Of a stretch of 64,000 bases of DNA, positions 15,635 to 26,577 are shown in pieces. Both the position numbers and the translations under genes were made by a program. The DNA lies in assembly GCA_013433145.1 (NCBI GenBank), contig CM024175.1:8416516-8480515 (forward strand), read 5' to 3'. The notes beneath the pieces are model-generated. The model was not told the DNA's origin, did no database searches, and was given only the letters and a program-made list of their open reading frames with translations. Position 1 is the stretch's first letter, and the number at the start of each line of letters is the position of its first letter. The stretch comes from Ascaris suum (taxonomy: Eukaryota; Nematoda; Chromadorea; Rhabditida; Ascarididae).

Positions 15635-15815
15635 AGTGAGAGTGCAATCTGGGCGCTTCGATGAACGACTGCTGGTCACGGAAGGATTTCCGGATGGCCA
15701 ATATGTCTCTACATTATTCGAGCGTCCAGCTTTCGGGCATTATTTCCAATTGGAATTCGTACGCGATGCCGTGTTTTTATTTATAGCTAGAGCTATCCTC
15801 CTTGATCGTTTGTAG
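15635..15815 (+). CDS. Last exon of an unidentified plus-strand gene
   Basis: An acceptor GCTCTCACAG (ending 15634) opens a 59-residue frame to a TAG at 15813-15815. It reads VRVQSGRFDERLLVTEGF, PDGQYVSTLFERPAFGHYF, QLEFVRDAVFLFIARAI and ends LLDRL. Base composition is richer in G+C than the flanks, and the residue mix is that of a folded domain. The incoming exon must leave two bases. I do not recognise the family and found no upstream exon with confidence. Confidence 0.55.
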
Positions 15816-16396
15816 CCAAATGCGTTTGTTTTTGAGCTGTTATCGTAAAGCGACACGCAGACATCACAGAGCTAATGGGAGATGTTGTCTTTTAATGTAA
15901 AATAGAAAACGGAGCACACAGTGACCCAATTTTTAAAAATTCTCACCTTACGTTTTGGGAAATTCGCATGCATTCAAATATGCAAAAATATTTCTCATAA
16001 TGTATGTGCATTTTAACAGTATAAGGAAAATCAACTTGATTTGATGGTAGCATTTGAAAGCATCTCGATGTTTGCATCGATACAAATTATGAGTCAAGAA
16101 AACAAGGCGACATTTTTGTTCAAATATTTGCATTGCATTTTTACACTTAAACGTTTGCACTGAGTTAGTTGTTCTTGCATTGGTATTTTCCGATTTTTTT
16201 TACGTCAGTTGAGAGCAATTAGACAATAATTCTAGGATATAGGTTGTAAATAATTGATTTTTTTACTCAGTATTTCATAGCAATGCGCCTCTCACTTGCA
16301 TCGAGTTGTTGTAAAGATTGCGTGGGTAAAATCTGAATTGATAGAGTGTGCTGTTGAAAGTTTTTTTAAAAGCACTTGAACAGTGCCAGCGAAATG

Positions 16397-16591
16397 TCAG
16401 AATCGTTGAACAACATGTTGTTCTTGCGTCAAAGTACATATGAAGGGACAAGGGATCTGTGGCCTCAAATTCTTCTCTCTCTCCACCCGGCTGTCATAAA
16501 CAAGGATCGAAAAAAGAATCTCATTTACCAAGAAGAATTCATTCAATTTTTCTAGAAGGTCTTGATTCTCGTGCCATTTTGCAATTTGCAT
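16397..16591 (-). CDS. Candidate small ORF or first exon, minus strand
   Basis: The minus frame opens with ATG and reads MQIAKWHENQDLLEKLNEFF, where a possible donor TTG|GTAAAT occurs. The frame also stays open to a stop, reading YDSRVEREKNLRPQIPCPF. It could be a 64-residue protein or a first exon. No family is recognised. Confidence 0.33.
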   Translation of the reverse strand: MQIAKWHENQDLLEKLNEFFLVNEILFSILVYDSRVEREKNLRPQIPCPFICTLTQEQHVVQRF

Positions 16592-16710
16592 TCAGGCAGT
16601 GTCTGCGCATGTCTGCGGGCATTTGAATGCTGCAGCTTATTCGTTAACTCAAGCAGAGAGAATCACTGAGGTTTAGGCTATGAAACGTATTTGACGTGAT
16701 GTCCCCTACA

Positions 16711-16784
16711 GTAAACCATAAAGTCACCTTTTAAACCATAAACTATTTTTAAACCATAAAAATAAACCATGAAGTCACCTTTTT
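16711..16784. repeat. Short tandem array of a TAAACCATRAA unit
   Basis: Four copies of TAAACCAT(A/G)AA lie within 75 bases. The first and last are followed by GTCACCTTTT, giving a repeated 20-base block with shorter copies between. Confidence 0.75.
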
Positions 16785-16977
16785 TCCAACATTCAAGAAA
16801 ATCGATCAACTGCGAAAAGAGTTTCGGACAAGTGGAAGTGACAGTGTAAATATATTTTACGTGATTTCTTTACCCATCGACAACAAAAAACCGATTATCC
16901 GATAAAAATTTCAGCGACTCATCGGATCATTCCAAGTGTGGTTGTACTTTTCGCCGCATTTGCATACTTCTTCTCAG

Positions 16978-17197
16978 GTGTTTCTTCTGGCTGATCTCGA
17001 GAGTGAAATTGCAAAATTGTGTCAGCTTATTTGACATGCCGCTGCACTTGTTCTTGATCGACGCAGTGAATAAAATAGGCTACACTCTTGACTTTATACG
17101 ATTGCATATCGTTTTCCGTAAATGTTCCAAGTTTTTGCAGCTAGCGATTGTCTATGAACTACTTTCCTATCCAAAATTCTCCACTGGAATTGTATAA
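16978..17197 (+). CDS. Candidate F-box-like last exon
   Basis: After a good acceptor (CTTCTTCTCAG, ending 16977) a 72-codon plus frame reads CFFWLISRVKLQNCVSLFDM, then PLHLFLIDAVNKIGYTLDF, IRLHIVFRKCSKFLQ and ends SYPKFSTGIV. The order of Met-Pro, aliphatic helix, Asp-Phe-Ile-Arg-Leu and Val-Phe-Arg-Lys-Cys matches an F-box better than the other candidates here. The same acceptor in another frame gives VFLLADLESEIAKLCQLI, and a minus-strand frame is also open, so the reading is not settled. Confidence 0.38.
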
Positions 17198-17359
17198 TTT
17201 CATAAACACTAACGGGCGCAGCAATTGAAGCTTGAATTGTGCACGATTTTTTTTTTTTTTTAAGTGAATGGCACATAAAAATATTCGTTAGCTTTATAGA
17301 AAAATACTTGTCAGCATAGGAGCATAAAAAAAAAGGAGGAATCGTGTGCATCCATCACA

Positions 17360-20200
17360 CTCACTTTATAAGAGATACTACTGTCAGTTGTTGGTTCATT
17401 TTTCATATTGCACTATGTTTTGAGCAGTTTGTCTCAAATTTGTCTCCAACAGCAAATTTCCTTATATTATCACAAAAATCGTCTTCTCATAGTAGCTTTA
17501 TATTCTACTAAACGATTTTCCGCATCTTCAACTAACATTTCTACTCATTTCCATTCGTATCTCTTATATTAGCTCATTTATGCCTCTAAAATATACTCAA
17601 ATAAAAACGAGTTATTATTTAAAAAGTTTTTGTTACATTAAACGTTCATTACGTGAAAAATAAAACGAGAAAGTTGAACTCGACAAATGGAAATGTCGGA
17701 AAAAAATCACAATAACTGCTTAATAGAAGACATTTTAGGCAAAAAAAAAGAAATTTATTATATGAAGTTATTTATTTCTCTAATTGCAATGATGCGTTCT
17801 TAAATGTTGATGAGACGACATTTTGGATATTTATAACAAATTGCTGTGTTCTGCTCAATTTTTTCAGTTGCAAGATTCTTTCGATTGATTTAGAATTTAC
17901 TAAAGCAGAGACAATTCTCATCGATAAGTTTTGCCGTTATTAAGAAGCGGGTAATGCGATATCGTTTTTGCATTCATCTCAGTAATATTAGGTTTGCGCT
18001 CTTAATCTTACGATATTAAATATCAATTTGTCTTAGACTGTGAATTGACAATTTGATGGAAGCTACAAGTATTAACAACATAGCTAAAACGAGTACAATG
18101 AAACTTCAATTAGTTATTAAACAAATGCGACGATGAAAATTATTGATGCATTATCTCATTGTGGCTAAGAATATCATCAAACATTATATCATCGTATAAA
18201 AATGAACTTGCTTCGAATGGAACCTATCTTTATTGCTCTAGGTGGAATTATTTGGAATCGCTTTTAAACACATGAACAAACAACAAAAGCAGAGGACATT
18301 GGCATCAATCGCTAAGGGTCTCTTGCACGTATCTTCAAGTAGGAAAACGTAAGTATGTTATAAAAGGGATAGGCTAAAATTTACTACTACTTGAACTCTG
18401 TGATTTGCATAATGCTGAAACTTCGTAAAACATGAGCACATTCATTTCGAATATGATAGGAAATGCAGCTAGAGAGATTCGATATTTCGCTTCGATAATA
18501 TAATGGAAACGATGCAAAATGTTCGGGCAATGTTCTAATAGAACATTGGAGAGATTCAACGATATGATCGATCATTCGGTAATTTTTCGAGTGCGTAAAT
18601 TTTTTTCATTCCTCAGTCGCATAATTAAAGCATTAAATTCAAAGCGCTTCTTAATTGTCTCTTTAAATTTATATAGCATAGATATTGCGTATTGCGCATA
18701 TTTGTTGAATATGAAAGCGATTTTTCAGCGGGAATGATTTACTATTTATCGGCATTGCTAAGTAATTGCTTAGTTGTTGCGTCCATTTACTTAATTCATA
18801 GCATTTAATGCATCATAAAAGTACATTGATTCTAAATTAGTTAAAACAAGAAAATTTCTATAATAATGAACGTTTGAGCGATAATATGCGATATTTTTGT
18901 TGAAGTAAATTCTAGGTTTTTTTGCTGTGACTACTCAAAACGTTTGAATTTGTGAAGAACCTCCCACCTTAAAAGGATCTAATCCTTGAACTGAAGCACC
19001 CTCAATAATGCTAGCTTCAGAGCTTCTGAAATAGAGCGAAAAGCACGTTGTAGTAGTGGGATTGATAATTTGCTGGAAGCTCCAAATGGATTTCTGAGTT
19101 TAATGGAATTTCTACTCACGAATGGCTTTCAAAAAAAAAAAAAAATTTCGCCGCACAACTGGTGAGACGTGCAGTCTTTTCGAGAGTATATTCGTCAGCC
19201 TTTCTCTTTCGGTAATGTCATCTCACACAATATTTTTTTCATCCTCATCTTTCCCATGTTCTAAAATCGACTCTCCAATTTCATCAGATCTTATTGAGGA
19301 GAAAATTCGCATAGTTACAGAGAGCATATTAATAAAGTTTTTCCTTGTTTCCTGCACATAATAATAGTGGGATATAACTTGAATATGGAATTAAAACCAA
19401 ATAAAACTTACGAGCAAAAAGGTTAATATATAAGTGATGAGATTTCAAATGGTGAGAATCAATACAACTTCTTCTTCTTCTTCAAAAAAAGAATAACAAT
19501 ATCAATTGTTGAGAGATTTGGAAGTTCTCACTTGAATATAAATACTTTCTGAGCGTAAAAAGTAACTAAATACATAAACTAGCTAAATCAAAAGTTGGAA
19601 ATTTTTAGAACTAAATAGCCAGTTGCTCAGCAGTCAGATGGTATCATGAAATCTCAACAGTAGTGTGAAGTTGGTGACTATGAATCGTGAAATCTTTTTT
19701 GCCTCTAAAACCTTTTAATTGTCTTTTCTTTATCAATGGATAACTTAAGCAACATTTCGTCCACAAGTGCAGAACAAGTTGGATTTTTGCTCACTGAATT
19801 AAACGTAATCTCTAGTCTGAAGAAAATGATATCTTACTCGAAACTCAGATGTAAACTTGACGAGTTTAAAACAGCAGTTTTCTTTCTGTAATCCTCAGGA
19901 ATGGAACAACAACGAATGGTTCAACGAAATAAAAAAAAAAAGGTTTTTTGATTCATTGAATCGTTTATATGGTGGTCTCTGTACGATTATCTAGGGAACA
20001 ATACACTCAAGTGCCTTATATAAAAATGAATCGGCTTTCTGCTGTTTCTCTTCAAGTCGTTTTTCTTTCTCATCTATCGAACCTCACTCAGCATTTCCCC
20101 TCAAGGAAGTTCTGACACACGGATAAATGCTTTCTAATCAGTGCTGAACCTCACTCGGCAGTAATTGCTTTCCACCCAGCTGTGCGGCTGCGTTTTATTT
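17360..20200. other. AT-rich stretch with weak open frames only
   Basis: Frames at 18374-18737 (both strands) and 19122-19361 (plus, starting at a poly-A run) are open but lack splice support or recognisable motifs. No RNA gene is visible. Confidence 0.4.
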
Positions 20201-20220
20201 TGCGGCTATCATAGCTGCAG

Positions 20221-21283
20221 TTGCTTGATGGCCACATTCCGCCGATTGCGCACTCTCAATTCTTGGGTACGCTATAATCCAATTCGTTGCAATTCATGTA
20301 AACTGACTGCTACGAACGTCCTGTAGAAGGTGCTCCGGTATCAGTTTCCGTAAAATTTCTATTGGACTACGCGTACCTGTAAGTATGAATCGGCTTTGTA
20401 TTCGTACTAAACCATCTCAACTAGAATTCCATAAAGATTGCAGTAGCGCCGATTGTCAGACTGGAAGCCAGAGGTAGGGAAAGCAGAGAGGGAACCGATA
20501 ACCGATTTGGTAGATTCAGTGAAAGTGAACGACATGATTTGCCAGGTGTTCGGATAGTTTTGGGCGGATTATTTTGTTTAGAAAATGTACCATCCAAGAA
20601 ATCATATTTTTTATTTCGTTTGCTATGAAAACATTCAAACACCTATAATTCGCCAACAATCAAATCAACCAACAAGTAAATAATCTTTTAACTCCTGCAA
20701 AAAATAATTAAGAATTGAAGAGAAATTTTACTCTGCTGTAAAAAAAAAGAAAAAAAAAGAATCTAAGAGCACAAGTGAAAGTTATAATTATCGTTATACG
20801 AGATAATGGCCAGACAGAAATGAAGTAGATATTCAAATTTCGTTTCTGACAAATTCTTATGGAATTTTTCCAGAAGAATTTCCTCCAATGCATCTGCAAG
20901 TTTCGTGGTTATTACTGCTTATGACTTAGTAGAAGCTACACTATAAAAGATCTTCGATTTAATTTCGGATTACTCAAAGTTTGCGACGGTACAGTGTTGT
21001 TAGGTGGTTTGTATAACTTTGCAGCTTCCACGTAGACGATAGCAAAACTGTACCTCTTTGAGGTTCATTTTACAACATCACTGACACTTCTTATGATCCA
21101 TTTGTGAATTGGAACCAAGTTTTCCGAAAGCGCTCTCCAACGCACTTTCTTCTTGAAGACGAAAGCCATTTAAAAGTCCACAAAAAATTCGCTTGCATTA
21201 TAGACAGAAAGCTATCCACAGTAGGACAGTTGTTTTTATTACCTTTCGATGACGAATATTTTCGTCTTCTTTCAAAAAAATAA
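20221..21283 (+). CDS. Candidate multi-exon gene 3' part, interrupted by a TGA
   Basis: Three phase-compatible blocks are visible. They are 20221-20266 (LLDGHIPPIAHSQFL, donor TTGG|GTACGC), 20327-20378 (GAPVSVSVKFLLDYAYL, donor CCT|GTAAGT) and 21025-21283 (acceptor ACTTTGCAG). The first intron is 60 bases. The third block reads FHVDDSKTVPL, meets an in-frame TGA at 21059-21061, then stays open for 73 codons with SYDPFVNWNQVFRKRSPTHF and CIIDRKLSTVGQLFLLPFDD. The order PP...G-PV-V-V...VDD weakly recalls the N-terminal beta strands of Cys-loop ligand-gated channels. No Cys loop or membrane helix follows, so I do not assign that family. It may be a pseudogene. Confidence 0.35.
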
Positions 21284-21527
21284 AAGGTTTCATTTGGGAA
21301 TCCACAATTTCGACAAGTTGGAACACCAAAAAATTGAATTGTTTTAATGCGTGAGCCTCATTCGCATTCTTCCTGCCATTTCCGGATACACTCTCGCTTT
21401 CACCGTAAACTAAATCCCCTCAGATGGCATTCAAAAAATTTGTTGTTGCTCTATGTTTTCCTCGTATATTCGGTAGTTAATAACTTATTAATAATTACTG
21501 CCATTATCGAAATATGAGCATCTCTAT

Positions 21528-21725
21528 TTAATGATATACACTTATAGAATCCCAACGTTTAGTGGGTTTTTCTTCACCACATAATGCCGTCCATTCTCGG
21601 CCTGGGGAATAGCACGAAGCTTGCAGTTCAATCATAAACAACTTGAAGATCTTCGTTGGAAGTATACGATTTAATTTCCTTTTCATATCTGTCTCAATAA
21701 ATATCATAAATAATTGATTTGTTTC
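21528..21725 (-). CDS. Last exon of an unidentified minus-strand gene
   Basis: On the minus strand the acceptor GTTTTTCAG opens, in phase 0, a 65-residue frame to a TAA. It reads ETNQLFMIFIETDMKRKL, NRILPTKIFKLFMIELQ and then GREWTALCGEEKPTKRWDS, ending VYH. Signals and composition are good. The family is not recognised. The plus strand here shows no competing frame. Confidence 0.55.
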   Translation of the reverse strand, partial: ETNQLFMIFIETDMKRKLNRILPTKIFKLFMIELQASCYSPGREWTALCGEEKPTKRWDSISVYH

Positions 21726-22072
21726 CTGAAAAACTTCCCCCATGAACTGAAAGAGTTCATTTCTCGAGGAAGAAGGCTGAGTAAAGCTTATCTATAAGGA
21801 GCTTAATGTTCATAATGAAAGCTTCCTGAAATTTGATTCGCTAAAAATTTGTTTATATCACTTGAAAATAATACTTTAGAAGATCGAAAGTTGATATTCG
21901 AAGTCGGCAACGAAAATATTTCATCTGCATTTGATAAACATTTGTGATGAAATGTCAGTGGGGTTATGAGAGTTATTGTACGATATGTTTAAGCGTCGAT
22001 GAACAGAAACGAACCATCGCCAATAATTGAACATTAGAACTTTAATTGTTGTTTCTTTTGTGCAATAATGCG

Positions 22073-22267
22073 TTAATTACGTTGCTGCAATATAGGAAAG
22101 TGAGACATACTTAATGCATCAATGGTGCCGATATTAGACATGAGAATTGATGAGATGATGACCATCTTTGAGAATACTGCACTGAAGAGGCGTTGAGCAT
22201 TCAACATAAACGCATTCATTACGTTGTTGCTTAAAGACACTTTGGATAACAGAGGCGCCGGCGGCAA
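22073..22267 (-). CDS. Ambiguous coding segment (minus preferred)
   Basis: A 64-codon minus frame ends TIDALSMSHFPILQQRN. The plus strand offers a shorter frame reading VPILDMRIDEMMTIFEN. Neither has paired splice signals. Confidence 0.22.
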   Translation of the reverse strand: MPPAPLLSKVSLSNNVMNAFMLNAQRLFSAVFSKMVIISSILMSNIGTIDALSMSHFPILQQRN

Positions 22268-22421
22268 GGTCGCCAGTCAACAGAAACGCCGAGCAGCATG
22301 TTGACCAAAGTGTGGTAATGCAGTAGGATTACAGTGAATGTCGACTTTAAACACCTGGATGATTTCATTTAGTGGGATCTGCAGTGATCACTACTGATCA
22401 CCTAGGTGATTTTATTGAAGA

Positions 22422-22634
22422 ATGCACTATCCATGTTATCCACATAAAAGTACTAGCTATCAACGACGCAGATTTAAGAACGCTTTGAAATGGACAATAG
22501 TGGAATATGAGTGCAAAATGAATGAAAGATTTAGAGGAAAGTACATGCTCCAAGAAGAGTTTCTAATGGAATTTGCTTTAATTGTGAATATAACCGCTGA
22601 GGTCGAAGCTTTTATTCGGTATGACCTCTTGTGA
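22422..22634 (+). CDS. Candidate small ORF or exon, unidentified
   Basis: A plus frame with ATG at 22422 runs 70 codons. It includes YQRRRFKNALKWTIVEYEC, NERFRGKYMLQEEFLMEF and ALIVNITAEVEAFIRYDLL before a stop. Charge and hydrophobic residues alternate as in a helical domain. An acceptor-like GACGCAG also lies inside, so it could be an exon of a longer gene. The minus frame here is a poorer reading. Confidence 0.4.
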   Translation: MHYPCYPHKSTSYQRRRFKNALKWTIVEYECKMNERFRGKYMLQEEFLMEFALIVNITAEVEAFIRYDLL

Positions 22635-22999
22635 AGTGAAGCAAATAGGGGTATAAGACTATTCTGCTCTAGTGTGTATGTGAAGTTCGCATCATTGTAT
22701 GGGGTAGTACATAATAGTATACAGAAGTTGACGATGCAGCCATCTCTTTTTAGCAACCGTAGAGACTGCTAAGCTGACATAGTCATTGACAAATAATCTA
22801 GTGGATGTGAAATTAGCTAGAATGTCTCATACGCAAATTAGTATTGTAATCTTGTAGGACATCCCCAGTGCATATAAAAACATTGCCGACTTCATCAAGC
22901 GAAAGCTTTCATTGGCGCAATGGATTTTAATCGCATTCCAACCATACGTTTGGAGTTCCACTTCCGCCTCATGCACTTTCTCCTATAGTTCAGCATTAG

Positions 23000-23182
23000 G
23001 ATGTCTTCATCGGAACCAGATGTTTGATTACAATCAGCGATGAGCAATTGCTGCAAAACTTCATGCCTCCAACTCCGACTTCGAAGAGACTCGAAAATCG
23101 AACTCAGGATTGTGATTCTATTTCACTGAAAGGGAATCATTCATCAATGTTAAGATATCCGTTTAATAATTTGAAGCGTTGA
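23000..23182 (+). CDS. Candidate exon, unidentified
   Basis: An acceptor CAGCATTAG (ending 22999) opens a 60-codon frame reading DVFIGTRCLITISDEQLLQ, NFMPPTPTSKRLENRTQD and ending RYPFNNLKR. It lies 260 bases before the gene part at 23442 and could belong to it. A weak donor (CAAT|GTTAAG, 23149/23150) would leave the two bases the next exon needs. That join is inference. Confidence 0.42.
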   Translation, partial: DVFIGTRCLITISDEQLLQNFMPPTPTSKRLENRTQDCDSISLKGNHSSMLRYPFNNLKR

Positions 23183-23441
23183 TCAGCCCTTTCATATTCG
23201 GAGATCGTCGCTTGCATTTCAAACTGTCATATTAGGATCTGCGGTTGTCGTAGTTCAATGATTTTTGGAAAGGAGCCGAATGAAATCTATGAACCCATCG
23301 CTCCAGTACTCCGTGCAACACGATGTTCCGAAGTTTTTTCCAAAGCGATAATTCGGCAACAACTATTGATGCGCAGCTTCCGTAGAACTTGATGATTTCG
23401 ACTCCGGCTTCGGTGAGAAACAGAATCTAAGCTTCTTTCAG

Positions 23442-24369
23442 CTCCATTTTCGGCCCGCAGAAACTGCTGATTGTGAGCGTGGAAAAAGCTTCGTGGCTTA
23501 AGTCCTCCGAGTGTAAAGAACAACCCAAAGTCGATGGTGGACAACTTTTTTCTTATTTTCTTACATGGTTTATACCACAATCGCTGCTAGGTGCTCTTCA
23601 GCGTAGATTGTACAGGTAAGATGTTTTTTGATAAAAGCAGCAAATGCAGGCCAAATAAGAGTGCTAAACGAAACGGAACACCGCCATCGGTTTGGTCCAA
23701 CATTGAAGGAAGTTACAGGGTCCCTCCCCTCATTCCCCAAAGACGATGAGAAGCTATAGCTATTCTCCAAAAGAGTCAAATTCTATAGAGTTATGAACTG
23801 TCTGATGTGGTCTCTTTTAACGTATGAAATGTGGAAATAATATCACTTAGTTGATAAGGAAAAAAGTTGCTTCTAATTTACACTGACAATTTTTATAATT
23901 TTTTTTGAGCAGGAGAGAAGAGTGGAATAATAGGAAAGGACCATCGATAGAGAAGATGAAATGGAAATGGAAGAGAGAGAATTGTTGCAAAAAGAACCAT
24001 CGCATTCTAAAATTCACTTCCATACATCGGTATTGTTTTGTTAATGAACACGGAAAAACGTAACTATGATATTGATGAAGAAAAACTAATCGAAATGATC
24101 GACGATAAATTGAAAAAATTGATTAATTTTGCAGTTATCTCTTTCATAAAAATATTCCACAACCAATACGAGAAAAGTAATTGGTTTTGTAGTGGTGGCA
24201 GCATCAATTTCGGCGCAGTGTATCTTCTGATGAAATTTATGACGTCATTTGGCAAGCTGCAGTAATTAGACAACCACAACCAATCTTCCACACATTCGCA
24301 GAAACATTTTGTTGCAGCCGGTGGGAAAACGATGGCGAATCGATTGATAGTAGCGTAAACATATTCTAA
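23442..24369 (+). CDS. Four-exon 3' part of an unidentified gene, possible membrane protein
   Basis: Exons 23442-23615, 23913-24059, 24135-24176 and 24219-24369 join in matching phase and end at a TAA. Acceptors are TTCTTTCAG, TTTTGAGCAG, ATTTTGCAG and GGCGCAG; donors are ACAG|GTAAGA, AAAAC|GTAACT and GAAAA|GTAATT. The last two introns are only 75 and 42 bases. The roughly 170-residue product begins SIFGPQKLLIVSVEKASWL and has a hydrophobic stretch LFSYFLTWFIPQSLLGAL. It then carries a basic segment KMKWKWKRENCCKKNHRI, continues YLFHKNIPQPIREN and ends NDGESIDSSVNIF. The basic run after the hydrophobic stretch suits a single membrane segment with a cytoplasmic tail. The first donor could instead join an acceptor at 23649, giving a different C-terminus (SVWSNIEGSYRVPPLIPQRR, stop 23749) through a 34-base intron. 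Family unknown. Confidence 0.58.
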
Positions 24370-24453
24370 GGAGGTTATAATGCGGGGCAAATGGTGCTGG
24401 AAGTTGGGGAACAGTAAGGCGTTAGTTACTGATTAGCGCATTACAATACGCTG

Positions 24454-24801
24454 CTATTTGAAGTGTCGGGAATTCAGGTTGGCGAAAGTCGGGACCCCTA
24501 AAATCTCAGAGGTCGAGTGGTTGTTATATGCTCCACATATCAGAACATACTCATGTGGATGTCCTAAAACGATTGTCGGGGTCATTAAAGGAACACTTTT
24601 CGGTGGACAATGGTACTGGGCAAAATCTCTGTACGTACACTCATGACATACTGCTATGTGCTGCAACATTCTTGTTCCTGTTGTTGCTACCGTACGCCAG
24701 TTTAAAGTGGTACGCAATCTCATGACTGTGGGTTTGTCGATACAACTATAGGAGGAGGATGGGTTGGAGGCAATTGACGGAACAACGTTGGTCATCCACA
24801 A
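24454..24801 (-). CDS. Region open on both strands, possibly relic coding DNA
   Basis: A 115-codon minus frame and two plus frames (24458-24646 and 24528-24725) overlap. The minus frame includes CHECTYRDFAQYHCPPKSV. One plus frame has a hydrophobic run LLCAATFLFLLLLPYASL. G+C is higher than around it. I cannot choose between strands; a decayed mobile element is possible but no motif shows it. Confidence 0.25.
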   Translation of the reverse strand: MWMTNVVPSIASNPSSSYSCIDKPTVMRLRTTLNWRTVATTGTRMLQHIAVCHECTYRDFAQYHCPPKSVPLMTPTIVLGHPHEYVLICGAYNNHSTSEILGVPTFANLNSRHFK

Positions 24802-24839
24802 CTACCAACTCGGGATAATCGGTCGAGAATGATGGGAGC

Positions 24840-25755
24840 CTCTAATCGTTATCACGTTGGTTCAATAAATAGCCGTTTGCTGTCTCATGCAGATATCGTT
24901 TGCTTGACATATAATAGAGACCGACGGGACAAAAGTGTAATGCCTATCTGAAGTGTGCAAGTGTTCGGAACTACAGCGAAGGCTCATTCAAGCTAAATGT
25001 CAGCTAATTTCATAGCTGAATGAGACCCAGCCTCAGTAAGCCTGTGGATTGCCGAGAGAATGCAGGAATGCAAAAAATTGTAACGAGGGAAATCTATTAC
25101 TGATGTGCTCAATATTACTTACTGGTAAATCGGCGCTGTTATCAACGATCCCTGATGAGTAGCAGTAGCACTGCTGACATCAGCGCGTTGGACTGATGTT
25201 ATAATTGTAGCACTGCTGGTTATTTGTTTAAGTGGTTGAAGAATGTGGTAAAGAAGTCATGACAGAAACCTATAATGAATTCCCACTCCGGGCATAGGCA
25301 AGAAGCACGTCAGTCGCACCCTCCTCTTCGATTCGATCCAATCCGATGACACCTGCCTTCGATTAGGGCGATCAAAAACCTTGGCTGGAATGTTTCTAGC
25401 AAGAGGAAATGGAGGGGAGCGATCTAAAGCAGTGAAAACTCATTACTCTGATTCCGGCAACGCCAAAGACACTGCCGATGTCAATTTCGAAAAGAACAGC
25501 AGAAAACGACTTGACCTCGATTCTTGCTACAACAAGCAGGTTAGTTAGGAGTTAATTTCCTAGCCAGCTATGCAGTTGATTTGGCACTCGACATCTCAGA
25601 GTCTTTTCAACCCCGCCCAGTACAGTTCGTAGCAGCAACCTTGGAAGCTGAATGCTTCAAAACTAAGTAAATAAACAACACCGAGCTGAAACGGTTCAGT
25701 CGAATTCTAGCTGAACTGTTTTTCTGTACAGGCACACAACATCCTCATATTGCAC
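24840..25755. other. Higher-G+C stretch without a recognised gene
   Basis: The composition differs from the AT-rich surroundings, but open frames are short on both strands. No terminal repeats or target-site duplications were seen. Confidence 0.35.
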
Positions 25756-25757
25756 AA

Positions 25758-25892
<135 letters not shown>

Positions 25893-26274
25893 ACCAAGCG
25901 GTTTAAAACACGGCAGTCGTGGGAAATACTGTTTTTTCTCTTTCACACGATTTTGCTAACTTGCATTCGCAATGCTCTTATGGCAGTGCCAGACTAGGCG
26001 TATGCTTGTGTGCATATGTATCCAGTGTCTTACCACTTGTGTTGAAGTTAATAAATTTGATGTGCATAATCCACGCCTGTATCAGGTCTCGCGTCGATCC
26101 ATCAAATTCGATAGCAGCTGTCGACGTCAAAAATATTCGCCTTAAAGTTTTCCTTGTGCTTGTTGTTTTATTTCGTTCAGGTTGCAAAAAGAGGTTTTTT
26201 GCATGTTTGGATAAGCTAAAATATAAAACCGTTTTGGCGCACAAACATTTGAAGGTAATTCTTGGACCTTGTAG

Positions 26275-26405
26275 ATGTGATGGAGGAAAATGCAAGGGCG
26301 CAAATCGTGCCGCCTCATATGGCACATCTCTGGACTGATTTTATTGATGATTTGAATATTCCAATTTACGCCCATAAAATTTTTGCCCAACGTACAGGCT
26401 GGTGA
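26275..26405 (+). CDS. Candidate exon, unidentified
   Basis: An acceptor GGACCTTGTAG (ending 26274) is followed by a 42-residue frame reading VMEENARAQIVPPHMAHLWT, DFIDDLNIPIYAHKIFAQRT and a stop. A donor CTG|GTGAAG just before the stop would allow the gene to continue. Other frames nearby are also open (CLDKLKYKTVLAHKHLK at about 26190-26254; GEVIIAKDVNAGESIQ at 26402-26449). The exact structure between 26.0 and 26.5 kb is therefore unresolved. Confidence 0.38.
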
Positions 26406-26577
26406 AGTAATTATTGCTAAGGACGTTAATGCGGGAGAAAGTATTCAGGTAATAGTACCCTTATCGTGAAATGCGAAAGCAGCATCGACAAGGGCCAAAA
26501 ATTTTATGGTCATGGCTGGAGAAAGAGCAAAAATCTAAAAGCTTTGAGATTTATCAGGCATTCGCATCAAATATGAG

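Noticed and set aside
16978..17351. Minus-strand frame ending KTWNIYGKRYAIV
   Set aside because: It has an acceptor-like site, but it overlaps the F-box-like plus frame with the better acceptor. Left as a rival reading only.
20421..20642. 73-codon minus frame and an overlapping plus frame (KIAVAPIVRLEARG)
   Set aside because: Both strands are open and neither has a fitting splice phase with neighbours, so I could not choose.
23287..23779. Two long minus-strand frames
   Set aside because: They overlap plus-strand exons that have matching acceptors, donors and phases, so they are treated as shadows.
24064..24390. 108-codon minus frame
   Set aside because: It is antisense to the spliced plus gene ending at 24369, which has better splice support.
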